From assembly GCA_018267275.1 (NCBI GenBank), contig JAFDYV010000008.1:267951-331950 (forward strand): a stretch of DNA of 64,000 nucleotides, given 5' to 3'. The translations under genes were made by a program, and so were the position numbers. Origin of the DNA: Bacteroidota bacterium (lineage in GTDB: Bacteria; Bacteroidota; Bacteroidia; Cytophagales; Cyclobacteriaceae). The notes below the pieces were generated by a model. The model was not told the origin of the DNA, made no database searches, and saw only the letters and a program-made list of their open reading frames with translations. Shown piece by piece: positions 33,001 through 38,548 of this stretch. Position 1 is the stretch's first letter; each line of letters opens with the position of its first letter.

Positions 33001-33464
33001 CAAAGGGACAAACGTTGATTATCCCCAATCCAACGCAAGAAATTGAAATTACCAGCCGGATTTACAACAGCAATAACCTGAAGCTAATTGGCTTTGTGCA
33101 AGACAAAAACACCGGTGAGGTATACCAAAGCATCATCGTTAATGCTCCACGCAAAACAAATTCACCAATCACGGCAATAGAAGACGATCCTTTTATGGCT
33201 CAGATTAACCAGATTCAGATTTACCCCAACCCAGCAAACGGCCAGTTTAACTTTGCAGTTCCTGGCGAGTTCCCGGCAGGTAGCATCTGGAAGATTTCAG
33301 ACCAGCGCGGAATTTTTGTTGATAAAGGCGACTTCCGCAATGCCGTAAACGGAATCAAACCGGTAGATGTATCGCAGTTAGCAAATGGTGTGTACTTTGT
33401 GTTGATAGGGGCAGAAGGCAAGGTGCCCGTGTACCGCAAGTTGGTGGTAATCAATCAACGATAG
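18087..33464 (+). CDS. Giant T9SS-secreted repeat protein (5125 aa) with type A sorting domain
   Basis: A predicted cell-surface or secreted protein of about 0.5 MDa. An N-terminal signal (about 13-36, ending LLAYSQ) precedes a TWTGGGGDFNF / NPANWTFNVPVNGSNVVIP start common in T9SS cargo. Residues about 100-950 are a beta-helix-like region with autotransporter-type units (LTLSGNNNYSGTTQINAGRL near 355; TWTLNSANSYAGGTALNAGV near 498). Residues about 957-1038 are a PKD-like module; 1039-2988 are 23 repeats of about 85 aa; 2989-4164 are 11 clear and 2 degenerate repeats of about 89 aa; 4360-4560 are two more PKD domains (FNWNFGNGT, YTWNFGDGF). About 4565-4780 looks jelly-roll-like. Residues 4785-4960 resemble Omp28 (VLVEHFTNLGL) without its cysteines. 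The C-terminus (about 5044-5125, IYPNPANGQFNF to VPVYRKLVVI) is a T9SS type A sorting domain. An adhesin role is inferred. The last 14 bp overlap the convergent kinase gene. Confidence 0.93.
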   Translation: MLGTLRQLLIFLKLQASARLFLSAFFILFSTLLAYSQTTTWTGGGGDFNFQNPANWTFNVPVNGSNVVIPTAVASDITNVPALTLNDLTIQGSCTFAAAVTGTTLTVNGNFTVTAGSTFTIGVGGSRFNFLLSSTSVGLVDGTVVINSGVTVRLFQNDGNLTITSTGVITDNGTNPSDFTLSPGATLRIGSVDGITTSPTLQGSVQVLGARNFSSTANYAYVGVAPQNVGNALPTTINSLTINNGGGAVTLASSLTITNGLTISNGTLDIGNNNITSVASVNLTGSTLSSSGSGVVNLAGGVLTNASASTAVISAPLNLGGTNRVITVANGSLSSDLTISGIISGGAGIGITKAGAGTLTLSGNNNYSGTTQINAGRLKLGATGSAGNGPLGTTAQGTVVNATGATLDLNGFTLVNAEQLTINGTGIANGGSISNTGGPAAFSGNIVLASASSIATSAGSIDLSGSISGGFNLSLAGTATGTISGSITAGSVSKNGSGTWTLNSANSYAGGTALNAGVLNINNTSALGSVSSTFTITGGAFDNTSGSSITTLNYPMAWNGDFSFLATNALDFGTGSVSLNGDRVVTVVGLNNLVIRGALNAPSFNLTKVGVGPIAFDASPINLNSLNVNSGTFITTSNTLTLNGDFVVGAATFNNNGGTVSFVGNSPQAVAGVNYQTLSFSGSGIKNAAAAINAATVNNSATLNMATFALSATTINNGSGTVQFSGPTNGFAIGTGTVEYNGPSQTVGAGSYANLTINQSSGDATLAGASSVAGVLTLAGGNLSLGVHQLTLGTTATTTGASSSRFVVATGGGSLRKDFSAAGAFTFPIGENTGVTEYSPISVNYLTGGGPGFITVSVTDSKHPSNNSPTNFLSRFWTIATGATGTANITANYPIASVNGTQTSISAGQLSGVFNQSSNPWIKFGALGGGTLNAPGAVLSSGASSVITGIEGTNPIANAGTDKSICNNTNVTLGGAPTATGGAGGYTYSWLPATNLSATNVSNPVFTATSVGTTTYTVTVTDANGFVATDALDVTVNAIPTPSISGLNAACLGQTGVNYTTAGSGNLYSWTVTNGTITSGSGTNTISVTWTGPSPGTVQLTETIPVTLCAITTPVLNVTINPNPAPIISGTATVCAGQTGVSYSTPLNAGRTYAWTVSGGSIASGAGSNSITVNWGAAGSGTVDLIETITATGCATTATVFNVTVNPLPNPVISGPNSVCANQTGVVYSTAPSGNSFVWNITGGTITAGAGTNSITVAWGSTSPGTLVLTETIPATSCAATTSSYNVTINALPTPLISGPSTACSGQTALTYSTPANAGRSYAWSVTGGTITSGAGTNSIVVTWGGAGTGLVDLVETITATGCAASAASFNVTVNPLPTPSISGSNSVCANQSGVTYSTVASGNTFLWAVSGGTINTGQGTNSINVTWGAAGTGSIQLTETIVSSGCSVLTPSLSVTVNPNPTPTISGTLTVCSGQTGVVYSTPANANRNYAWSVTGGSITSGAGTNSITVTWGASGTGTVNLTESITTTGCVAIATPLTVTVNPSPTPSISGLNSVCAGQSGVTYTTGSIGDAYVWVISGGTITSGAGTNTISVDWGTAGVGTLQLTETITATSCSTTTPVYNVSINTTPTPTIAGFNNVCANQSGVNYSTSFNAGRSYAWTVTGGSITSGAGTNSINVTWGAAGAGLVQLTETIVLSGCLTIATPVNVTINANPTPTISGATAVCANATGVAYSTPLVSGDNYSWTIVGGTLVSGAGTNSITVDWGGGPAGTVRVLQTNSTTGCSTLTPVYNVTINPNPTPVISGLNTVCANRTGVVYSTPANAGRTYAWAITGGTITSGGTTASATVNWGAAGTGTMQVTETITATGCVVTTAPYNVTKNPNPTPVVSGVNAVCAGASGLLYSTPLVVGNTYSWSLPGGGGTITSGGSTDQATVTWTTSGARTIRVTETITATGCFVNSANLNVTVNANPAPVISGANTVCSGSLGVPYSTPSNVGRSYAWTISGGTIATGAGTAAITVNWGAAGVGTLQLLETVIATGCTTTTALFNVNINASPTPSVSGLISVCAGQTGVVYSTANVIGNSYSWSVTGGSITSGAGTNSIVVSWGVAGAGIVSLTETVIATGCAVTTTPYNVTVNPNPAPSIVGSNNVCANQVGSVYSTAAGAGRNYVWTVTGGTVSAGAGTNSIQVNWGAAGTGTVQLTETIISSSCSVSTPVLNVVINAPPSPAITGLAAVCANQSGVAYSTTASGNIFFWSVAGGSITSGAGTNSINVTWGSAGVGTVNLTEISLATGCITNATTFTVNINAQPGPSISGNNSVCANDVGKVYTVPLVAGNTYAWAVTGGTINGSSTNNTVVIDWGAAGVGSLQLTQTVTATGCSFTTNPYVVAINSLPSPLVTGSSNVCSNQSGVVYSTANVVGSSYAWSVSGGLITGGLGTNAITVTWDGSGIGTVSLTETTTATGCFTVATPLNVTINPKPAPSILGNNTVCAFDSGKTYSTSLNVGNTYSWNITGGTFVGPSTGNSVSVNWGAAGVGTLSVVETVVATGCTTTTPTYNVTINSTPAPSISGLSSVCANQTGAVYSTINNVGNLYGWSVAGGTIVGGLGTNSITVNWGATGVGTVTLTEAVIASGCSVTTSPYSVTINPNPTPSISGNNTVCANALGKVYTTPFVAGNSYSWSVTGGTINGVATNNSVTIDWGAAGIGTLTLTETIIASGCSVVTPTYSVNINPLPVPVITGLSTVCANQTGVSYSTPNTVGNTYTWVISGGTILSGAGTNAVVVNWGGAGTGTLTVTEAVPSSSCTTTTSPYTVIINPTPTPVVSGNNTVCANDTRIYTTPFVLGNSYSWSVTGGTISGGSNSNSVIVIWGSAGTGTLQVTESAGCVSISSPYNVTINPNPTPLITGLTSVCANQVGVVYSTPNVSGNSYSWVVSGGAIVSGGGTNAITVNWGAAGIGSVTLTETILSSGCSITTAPASVSIGPGAVVNAGTDDEVCEGFPFNLATRGAGIATASNFTSLIWSGGTGVFSNPASLNPVYFPGVGEVGNVTLTLTANGAGLCPSVVDQFVLTITPTPTANAGSDSEICQGSTFGFFSQVTPASASNFSSLAWTKTGGTGTIINGNTLTPTYIPGVGETGTITFTLTANSPGSCAPAVDNMVLTITTPPTVNAGSNAEVCQGPNFNFGIRGTAATASGFNTITWSGGTGSFLPNANTLNPTYVPGVGETGNIIFTLTATGNGSCATKTSTFTLTITPAVAVNAGSNAEVCQGLTFNFGTRATLATASNFNTITWTGGSGTLTNGNTLNPIYTPGVGETGVVTFTLTATGNGSCATQTSTMQLTITPAVNVNAGSNAAICQGTPFNFVSRATPASASNFATLTWSGGAGSFSNANALNPTYTPTLAETGLITFTLTATGNGSCATKVSAFTLNITPAAFVNAGSNAEVCQGLSFNFGTRSTIATASNFNTLNWTGGLGTFTNANTLSPTYIPAVGETGVITFTLTATGNGTCTTQTSTMQLTITPSVTVAAGANAEVCQGSNFNFASRGVIASAINFNTLTWSGGLGSFSNANILNPIYTPGVGETGVITFTLTATGNGTCATKTSTWQLTISPAVTANAGSNSEICSGSIFNFATQTSPATATNFSSVVWTHSGTGTIFNANTLTPVYQPGVGETGVVNFTLRANGLGSCPFVTSTTQLLIRPAAAVNAGTNAETCQGIAINFASRFIPASASNFASLLWTHSGTGTIANASTLSPTYTPGVGEVGSVTFTLTATGNGVCPSVQSQMILTITPVVVVNAGSNGQICQGATFNFSTQTTPASALNISSVLWTHNGAGTLFNANTLAPTYFASATETGNVTFTLRGNSSGSCPFVTSTMSVNIVPAPIAIAGSNAEVCEGTPTFSFGSRSTAASSANGTVAWTHNGAGSLSSTTNINPTYTLAPADFGNIVTFTLTVTSGSAVCAPATSTFQLRVNRRAIANAPADYTVCQSPTINLSGSIGGTATTGLWSIVSGAGSLSATTVSGLSVNVTYNVDPSDVGGTVTFRLTTNDPDGPSSPCLVAFDDVVVQINRAASISAGPDLKQCQDQPSILMQGIVNYAPNGIFWSGGLGSFTGSTSPTAGYNFSNPAEINSFVPVVLTMTANDPDGSGPCVAVSDQINLTVNPLPIVDFFGLPSAIAENDPNVQLTGNQSGGLFTITVGSNIGSTTQPPPSFLDRATFDPSAVLLGPNMVTYTYTNSNGCTNSIGKSILVNPVTTINFTIDAAAGARQTPSLEWELCGNQGDVKLFGSPAAVGSGQGTGVFTAGVGDNSGNPLIISFNGTDYFISTSAPGVVSDRYIVTYTFTNTANATSSISYYVRILAKPNAVITNLTNNCISSAITFNSSASNIPPTPFPTSISGFNWNFGNGTLSNLSNPLYQYATSGSYTVSLTVNTLQGCSASTTLPIRVGDVPIVDFDWAAICTNDFTNFKDLTNPGSISTIDQYTWNFGDGFVLTTPPPPPNQTASLVPVGTHGGQTKGTYKDPLHNYASPGTYTVTLTVATNDGCTNSYSQDVFILLAGAAVAPDLASPYKSDFESNDGGWVSEGLRISAPGSLPIVVSQNDWQWGAISGNAITNGFNGSARAWWTGKNITANGQQNYFNNESSAVNGPCFDLTKLNRPMIAFDYWSDTENNLDGTVLQFSVDGGLNWNIVGPSPGQFNRNEGINWFNGVGIPSNPGRQSIGNYGWTDKQGKWKRAAFNLDMVPKALRSQVRVRLAFASNGTNDPTKKFDGFAFDNIYVGEKNRSVLVEHFTNLGLSGSRAADTYLDGLFATEELLRGTGFSDFNSIQYHIGFAAGTGDQLNLDNPTDPNTRAASYGVSQPPRTFMDGLRNNGLFDGTTTKLNNVEIDRRALVSPKFTLKLDTVATNKNNFISARLTITADTLVNVPLIALVALVEDNVVLGGATYRNVLKKLLYGSDPTKPDGITITQPFAKGQTLIIPNPTQEIEITSRIYNSNNLKLIGFVQDKNTGEVYQSIIVNAPRKTNSPITAIEDDPFMAQINQIQIYPNPANGQFNFAVPGEFPAGSIWKISDQRGIFVDKGDFRNAVNGIKPVDVSQLANGVYFVLIGAEGKVPVYRKLVVINQR
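21201..27050 (+). repeat. 23 tandem PKD-like repeats of about 85 codons in the giant gene
   Basis: Each unit follows the pattern PTPSISG...VCANQ.GV.YST...GNSY.W.V.GGTITSGAGTNSI.V.WG.AG.GT..LTET...GC......NVTINPN, with two conserved cysteines per unit (VCA and GC). Average unit length is 254 bp. Unit 22 (about 26546-26790) is about four codons short in the LTET-to-GC segment. The units are diverged at DNA level, so this is an old protein-repeat array rather than a recent DNA duplication. Confidence 0.9.
27051..30580 (+). repeat. 11 clear plus 2 degenerate repeats of about 89 codons in the giant gene
   Basis: Units follow VNAGSNAEVCQG..FNF.SR.T.ASASNF..L.W.GG.GTF.NANTL.PTY.PGVGETG.ITFTLTATGNGSCAT..S...LTITP, also with two cysteines each. 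The period is 267 bp: the 20-mer ggcaacggcagttgtgccac is found at 27804-27823 and again at 28071-28090, and with one change at 28338-28357. The last two units (from about 30010) are strongly diverged. Confidence 0.9.
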
Positions 33465-35385
33465 ATTGCTTTTTGATTTCCTTCAAGTGATTGATTTCAA
33501 ATTGTAGTGAATCAATAAAGCTATCAACCATTTCGGTAAACTGTGCGGCCTGCGACTCATCTTTGATCGAGTTCTCAATTTCGATGGCTAGATTTTTGAC
33601 ATCCTGCAATCCCAACAATGATAATGACGATTTGATTTTGTGCACTACGCGCGCCACTTCCTCCCAATCGTTGATGAGAAGGCAAGTTTTGATCTGATGC
33701 AAATGCTCTGGAATGGTATCGATAAAGGTATCGATGATCTCTCTAATGAACTCTTCGTTGTTGTTTGAAACAGTTTTAAGGTAACTAAAGTCAATTCGTG
33801 ATCTTCTAGACTCAGTTTCCTTGCTGGCCGTAGCGGATGTAACAGCATTTGAGGCTGGTCGATATCTGGTCAGTATCTTGAACAAATCATCTGGTGTAAA
33901 TGGCTTGGTGAGGCAATCATCCATCCCTTCTGCCAGACATTTTTCGAAGTCTTTACGAGTGGCGTTGGCTGTTAAAGCAATGATAGGGACAGTACGTTTA
34001 GCTCTGTTGTCCAACGCCCTGATCAATTTGGTTGCTTCAAAACCATCCATTACTGGCATTTGTACATCCATCAGAACAGCATCAAATGTTTCATCTTTAA
34101 CTTTCTCAACTGCGACAAATCCATTTTCTGCCACCATGGTTACACAGCCCCAGTTTTTCAAAATGGTAGTGGCATACAGCCGATTGATATCGTTGTCTTC
34201 AACTAATAGCACTCGCAACCCACGCAGTGTTTTGTCCGTTTTGCCCTTTACCGCATAAGCGTGCGCACTAGACGTTTTTAGCTTGCTCAACTCATAAGGT
34301 AAAACAAAAGAGAAAGACGAGCCTTCGTCCAATACGCTTTTCACTGAAATATGGCCACCTTGCAACTCAACTAACTGTTTTACAATTGTTAGACCTAACC
34401 CTGTACCACCATACTTGCGGGTAACGCTTGCATCGGCCTGGCTGAAACTTTCAAAAATGGTGAATAGCTTATCTTGTGGAATTCCGATACCGGTATCCGT
34501 TACTTCAAAACGCAGGTGTACAGTTTTCTTCTCTCGTTTAAACACGGTACACTTTACATCGATTCGTCCGCGGTGCGTAAACTTCAATGCATTGCTGATT
34601 AGGTTGATTAGAATTTGATTCAACCTTACGGGATCGCCTACCACCAGCTGGTTAGCTTCGGGTTCAAGATCAAATTGAAGCGCAATTCGCTTTTCTCGGG
34701 CTTGATGATCAAACGTGCTTTTGAGCGAGTAGAACATCTCGCTTAGGTTAAAAGCGATTTTCTCAAAGTTCAGTTTACCCGATTCGATGGAGGCTAAGTC
34801 GAGTATGTCGTTGATAATTACTTTGAGGTTTTCAGAGGCACTTTGAATGGCGCTCAGGTACAACGATTGTTCAGCGTCACTTGGGTTTTGCGTGAGCAAT
34901 GCCGCCATGCCGGCAATACCGTTGATAGGCGTGCGAATTTCATGACTGATGTTTGCCAAGAACTGCTCTTTCGCTTTTTGCGCGCGTTGCAGTTCCTCTG
35001 CATCTTTTTTTCGTTGTGTAATATCGCGGCAGTCCAAAATAAAGCCTTCCATTTTTTCACGCGGCCGCAAATTGATTGAATTAAACTCGAGGTATTTGTA
35101 TGATCCGTCCTTGCACAAAAATTGAAATTCAATACCTTCTTGAAAAAGCTTTCGCTTGATGTGATTAAAAGTGCCGACCAAAGCAGCGCGGGTACTCGGC
35201 AGAATGTAATCAAAGAAATTCTTGCCGATCAAACTCTTCGCTTTGTACCCGAGTGTGCCCTTTACCGAGTTGTTGTGGTAGAGTATCTTTCCTTCGTAGT
35301 CAACGATGAAAATCAAATCTGACCCATCTTCAACTACCGCGCGGAAAAAACCGCCTTTGCTTACATATGACGATAGCGAAGCCAT
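33451..35385 (-). CDS. Hybrid sensor histidine kinase (PAS-HisKA-HATPase-REC-Hpt)
   Basis: A 644-residue multistep phosphorelay kinase. A PAS domain (about 12-128, DLIFIVDYEGKILYHNNSVKG) leads to HisKA with phospho-acceptor H148 (FLANISHEIRTPINGIAG) and the HATPase domain (NALKFTHRG N-box; DTGIGIP; GGTGLGLTIVKQL). A receiver follows with phospho-acceptor D440 (VLMDVQMPVMDGFEA) and conserved Lys (LTKPF), then a C-terminal Hpt domain with H582 (VVHKIKSSLSLLG). There is no membrane segment, so the sensor is probably cytosolic. Its start shares one base with the stop of the response-regulator gene (TGATG), so the two are translationally coupled. The full His-Asp-His chain implies transfer to a separate receiver, most simply the neighbour. 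The 3' end overlaps the giant gene by 14 bp. Confidence 0.95.
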   Translation of the reverse strand: MASLSSYVSKGGFFRAVVEDGSDLIFIVDYEGKILYHNNSVKGTLGYKAKSLIGKNFFDYILPSTRAALVGTFNHIKRKLFQEGIEFQFLCKDGSYKYLEFNSINLRPREKMEGFILDCRDITQRKKDAEELQRAQKAKEQFLANISHEIRTPINGIAGMAALLTQNPSDAEQSLYLSAIQSASENLKVIINDILDLASIESGKLNFEKIAFNLSEMFYSLKSTFDHQAREKRIALQFDLEPEANQLVVGDPVRLNQILINLISNALKFTHRGRIDVKCTVFKREKKTVHLRFEVTDTGIGIPQDKLFTIFESFSQADASVTRKYGGTGLGLTIVKQLVELQGGHISVKSVLDEGSSFSFVLPYELSKLKTSSAHAYAVKGKTDKTLRGLRVLLVEDNDINRLYATTILKNWGCVTMVAENGFVAVEKVKDETFDAVLMDVQMPVMDGFEATKLIRALDNRAKRTVPIIALTANATRKDFEKCLAEGMDDCLTKPFTPDDLFKILTRYRPASNAVTSATASKETESRRSRIDFSYLKTVSNNNEEFIREIIDTFIDTIPEHLHQIKTCLLINDWEEVARVVHKIKSSLSLLGLQDVKNLAIEIENSIKDESQAAQFTEMVDSFIDSLQFEINHLKEIKKQSIVD

Positions 35386-36746
35386 CAGATGCCAGCTTGT
35401 TCCATTTCTTTTAGATACCTGTAAATTGACGACTTCCCAATATCAAGTCGCTTGGCCACTTCTATTACATTGTCGTCATACTTGGTCAAATAGCTTCTAA
35501 TGATACGATAATTGTATTCCTGCAAAGACATTTCTTTGAGCATGAACATGCTCTCGCTTACCATGGTATTGAACGCGATGTCTTTAGCCTGTAGTTCGAT
35601 GCCATCTGACATTACCGCTGCCAAATCGATCACAGACTTTAGTTCGCGCACGTTGCCGGGGTAGGGGTACTTCAACAATTTGTCCTGTGCATCGTTGGCA
35701 ATCTTCATTTTGGCCAAGCTGTTTTCTTTTGAAAACTGATCCAAGAAGAATTTTGCTAGCAGCAGGATATCTTGCCCGCGCTCGCGTAACGGTGGCAAGT
35801 GAATGGGTAGACCCAACAATCGGTAGTATAGATCTTCTCTGAAATTTTTGTTTTTTACTTCCTCTTGTAGGTTGCGGTGGGTGGCTACTAGCACACGCAC
35901 ATCTAGTTTTACTACCTGATTACCGCCTACGCGCGTCAGTTCTTTTTCTTGCAATACGCGCAGCAACTTGGCTTGAAGATTAAAATCCATCTCGCCAATT
36001 TCATCCAAAAAAATTGTGCCTCCCTCAGCCTCTTCAAATTTTCCTATTCGTCTTTGCAAGGCGCCAGTAAATGCACCTTTCTCGTGCCCAAACAGTTCAC
36101 TTTCAATTAAATCTTTTGGAATGGCGGCAATGTTGACAGCGACAAATGGTTTGTTTTTTCTCTTTGAATTGTAGTGGATAGCCTTCGCTACAAGTTCTTT
36201 GCCCGTACCTGTTTCGCCCGTAATGGACACAGTGATTTGGGTCTTCGCTGCCTTTTCTAATAGCTCGAATATCTTTTTAATCGCGCTGCTATTGCCTACA
36301 ATACTTTTTTCGAACTCATATTTTACTTCAATTTCATGTTTCAACCGGTCTATTTCCCGGATGAGAGAAGTTTTGTTTCTGGCATTTTTAATTGAATTGA
36401 GAATTCGGTCTTTTGCGTCTTCATCTTTGGCGATGTAATCAAATGCACCTGACTTCAATAATTCAACAGCCGTGCCTATCTTTTCTTGGGCAGAAACAAT
36501 GATTACGTTGATGTCTGGGTCAAATTCCCGAATGGCTTTCAGTACTTTCTCGCCCGACATATCGGGCAGGGAATAATCCAAGGTAATGACACTGGGCTTT
36601 TTATGAAGTTGACTGATGCAGTCTTTGCCGCTAGTAAAGTACTCCACTTCAAAATCTGGGTTCAGCGAGAGCACATACTTCATGAACTTGGTGTATGCTG
36701 CATCATCTTCCACCACAAAAATCTTAACAGGATCTTTCTCGTACAT
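35385..36746 (-). CDS. NtrC-type response regulator, sigma-54 activator
   Basis: A 453-residue regulator with all three NtrC parts. The receiver (1-120) has acidic pocket EDD (13-15), phospho-acceptor D57 (VITLDYSLPDMSGEK) and a switch Lys (AKDE). The AAA+ domain (about 145-385) has Walker A GETGTGKE, the GAFTGA loop, GGTIFLDEIGEMDF and FREDLYYRLLGLPIHLPPLRER. The C-terminal Fis-type helix-turn-helix reads VIEVAKRLDIGKSSIYRYL. It is the likely output of the hybrid kinase encoded directly downstream. A TAAATTTG -7 box lies upstream. Its target promoters are not evident in the window; the one near-match by the rhomboid gene has the wrong spacing. Confidence 0.95.
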   Translation of the reverse strand: MYEKDPVKIFVVEDDAAYTKFMKYVLSLNPDFEVEYFTSGKDCISQLHKKPSVITLDYSLPDMSGEKVLKAIREFDPDINVIIVSAQEKIGTAVELLKSGAFDYIAKDEDAKDRILNSIKNARNKTSLIREIDRLKHEIEVKYEFEKSIVGNSSAIKKIFELLEKAAKTQITVSITGETGTGKELVAKAIHYNSKRKNKPFVAVNIAAIPKDLIESELFGHEKGAFTGALQRRIGKFEEAEGGTIFLDEIGEMDFNLQAKLLRVLQEKELTRVGGNQVVKLDVRVLVATHRNLQEEVKNKNFREDLYYRLLGLPIHLPPLRERGQDILLLAKFFLDQFSKENSLAKMKIANDAQDKLLKYPYPGNVRELKSVIDLAAVMSDGIELQAKDIAFNTMVSESMFMLKEMSLQEYNYRIIRSYLTKYDDNVIEVAKRLDIGKSSIYRYLKEMEQAGI

Positions 36747-36788
36747 AGGGTTTGGTTGCCAGTATAAGAAAACAACCGGCTATTTTCC

Positions 36789-36796
36789 CAAATTTA
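36789..36796 (-). promoter_or_regulatory. -7 box for the response regulator / kinase operon
   Basis: On the minus strand the sequence reads TAAATTTG, a perfect TAnnTTTG match, 42 bp before the start at 36746. TTTT lies 18 bp upstream as a weak -33 element. Confidence 0.5.
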
Positions 36797-36810
36797 GAAA
36801 GTTATTCAGA

Positions 36811-36841
36811 ATTGAAAACTAAAATTTGGCATTTACTTTTG
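36811..36841 (+). promoter_or_regulatory. Promoter of rhomboid-holA, start codon directly behind it
   Basis: ATTG (36811-36814), 19-bp spacer, TACTTTTG (36834-36841). The ATG at 36848 comes only 6 bp after the box, close to or at the expected transcription start, so the mRNA would be leaderless or nearly so. Confidence 0.65.
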
Positions 36842-36847
36842 CACTCC

Positions 36848-37420
36848 ATGCCACGTTCTAAAAGCGTTTACGCCAGCTCTGCTTTGCCATTCCAATTGGT
36901 ATTCATCATGTGGCTTACCTTTTCAGTAGAATTGGCTCTCCACATTGATCTTGGTTTCTTGGGAATTAAGCCACGTAACCTTTGGGGTTTAGTTGGCATA
37001 TTAACGGCACCAATGGTGCATGGCAATTATCTGCACCTACTTTCCAACACCTTTCCATTGCTGTTCCTGGGAACACTCTTGTTTTTCTTCTACGATCGCA
37101 TAGGCAGAGTTGTTTTTTTTAGGGGTTACTTTGTCACTAACCTGTTAGTTTGGTTGCTGAGCCCCCGGCCATCCTACCATATTGGCGCCAGTGGCTTGAT
37201 TTATTCGCTTGCGGCATTTTTGATCGTTTTTGGACTGTTGCGCCAAGATTTCCTTTCCTTTTTGATTTCAATTGGCGTGATGATCGCTTATGGCGGAATT
37301 TTTTATGGCGTGCTACCCACCGACCCGTTCGTTTCTTGGGAATCTCATTTAGCAGGTGCTTTGGTTGGTGTGGTTACAGCCTTTAACTTGGCGCACAAAA
37401 AGAAGATCCGATACGACTAA
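36848..37420 (+). CDS. Rhomboid-family intramembrane serine protease
   Basis: Six-helix membrane protease that cleaves transmembrane substrates. From the ATG at 36848 the product is 190 aa. The catalytic dyad is intact: Ser115 in the GASG loop (YHIGASGLIYS) and His167 in the last helix (ESHLAGALVG). The oxyanion-side HxxxN motif is HLLSN (67-71), behind MVHGNYLHLLSN. An upstream in-frame GTG/ATG at 36752 would run through the promoter and is rejected. holA starts 3 bp after the stop, so the two form an operon. The substrates cannot be inferred. Confidence 0.93.
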   Translation: MPRSKSVYASSALPFQLVFIMWLTFSVELALHIDLGFLGIKPRNLWGLVGILTAPMVHGNYLHLLSNTFPLLFLGTLLFFFYDRIGRVVFFRGYFVTNLLVWLLSPRPSYHIGASGLIYSLAAFLIVFGLLRQDFLSFLISIGVMIAYGGIFYGVLPTDPFVSWESHLAGALVGVVTAFNLAHKKKIRYD

Positions 37421-37423
37421 CTG

Positions 37424-38446
37424 ATGGATGCAACTGCGAAATCAATGCTTGAAAACCTCCGGGCAAAAAGGTACGAACCCGTGTACGTTTTGCAAGGGGA
37501 GGAGCCTTATTATATTGATTTGATTTCAAGCTACATCGAGTCCAATGTGCTAAGTGAATCTGAGAAATCGTTCAACCAAGTGGTGCTGTATGGCAAAGAT
37601 GCGCCAGTGAATGTAATTCTGACCAATGCAAAACGGTTTCCGATGATGGCCGAGCGTCAAGTGGTGATTGTGCGCGAAGCTCAAGATATTCCAGACCTGC
37701 AAAAAGAAGCCGGTGCCAAGTTGCTGCTTGACTATGTAACAAAACCGGTACCCTCTACCGTATTGGTGCTTTGTCACAAACATAAAACACTAGACAAGCG
37801 AAAAGAACTGGGAAAGAAGCTAGACAAGCTACCCGGAGCTGCCACTTTTAAGAAGATTTACGATAACCAATTGCCCGATTTTATTTTGAGTTATGTGAAA
37901 GACAAAGGTTACAAGATGGATGGAGAGGCGGTGCAAGTATTAGCCGAATGCGTGGGCACTGACTTAAACCGGGTAGCAAATGAAATAGATAAGATACTCA
38001 TCAGCACAGACAAAGGAGAGATGATCACATCTGCAAAGGTGATGGCGCAAGTAGGCATGAGCCGAGAGTACAACATTTTTGAATTACAGAAAGCACTGAT
38101 TCAAAAAGATGCATTTAAGCTGGCTAAAATGATTCAATACTTCGAAGGCAACGTGAAAAAGAATCCCGTCATCCCGATGGTGGCATACCTATTCTCGTTT
38201 TTCAGTAAAGTGCTGGCTGCTCACGGTGCAGTTGATAAGAGTGAACGTGGATTAGTTAGTGCGTTAAAAATCAACCCCTTCGCAGCAAAAGACTATAGCT
38301 ATGCTTTGCAGCGATTTTCGCTTCAACAGGTAATAAGAAACATTTCGTTGCTAAAGAATGCAGACCTTAAATTGAAAGGGGTAAATGCAGGGAGTGAAGA
38401 TGAAAGTCAGATTTTGAAGGAACTGATCTTTCAATTGATTGTCTGA
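37424..38446 (+). CDS. holA: DNA polymerase III subunit delta
   Basis: Clamp-loader subunit that opens the beta sliding clamp. At 340 aa it matches the family length. Typical features are the N-terminal YVLQGEEPYYIDLISSYIE (about 20-40), KRFPMMAERQVVIVREA (about 67-83), the K-rich GKKLDKLPGAATFKK stretch, and the helical C-terminal collar domain (ALQRFSLQQVIRNISLLKNADLKLKG). It lacks a Walker A motif, as delta proteins do. It is coupled to the rhomboid gene in what looks like the usual accidental operon; no functional link is implied. Confidence 0.92.
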   Translation: MDATAKSMLENLRAKRYEPVYVLQGEEPYYIDLISSYIESNVLSESEKSFNQVVLYGKDAPVNVILTNAKRFPMMAERQVVIVREAQDIPDLQKEAGAKLLLDYVTKPVPSTVLVLCHKHKTLDKRKELGKKLDKLPGAATFKKIYDNQLPDFILSYVKDKGYKMDGEAVQVLAECVGTDLNRVANEIDKILISTDKGEMITSAKVMAQVGMSREYNIFELQKALIQKDAFKLAKMIQYFEGNVKKNPVIPMVAYLFSFFSKVLAAHGAVDKSERGLVSALKINPFAAKDYSYALQRFSLQQVIRNISLLKNADLKLKGVNAGSEDESQILKELIFQLIV

Positions 38447-38548
38447 CGATTACGAACGTTGATCTCATCCATTTTTATTGCTTACAGTTTTACTTCAATC
38501 AAATTTCTTTCAATTCAAAGCGCCAGCTTTTGGTTTCAAATTTGTAGT

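Noticed and set aside
36826..36845. Sigma-54-like promoter TTGGCATTTACTTTTGCA before the rhomboid gene, next to an NtrC-type regulator
   Set aside because: GG and GC are separated by 11 bp instead of the strict 10, and the same bases form a good TAnnTTTG promoter.
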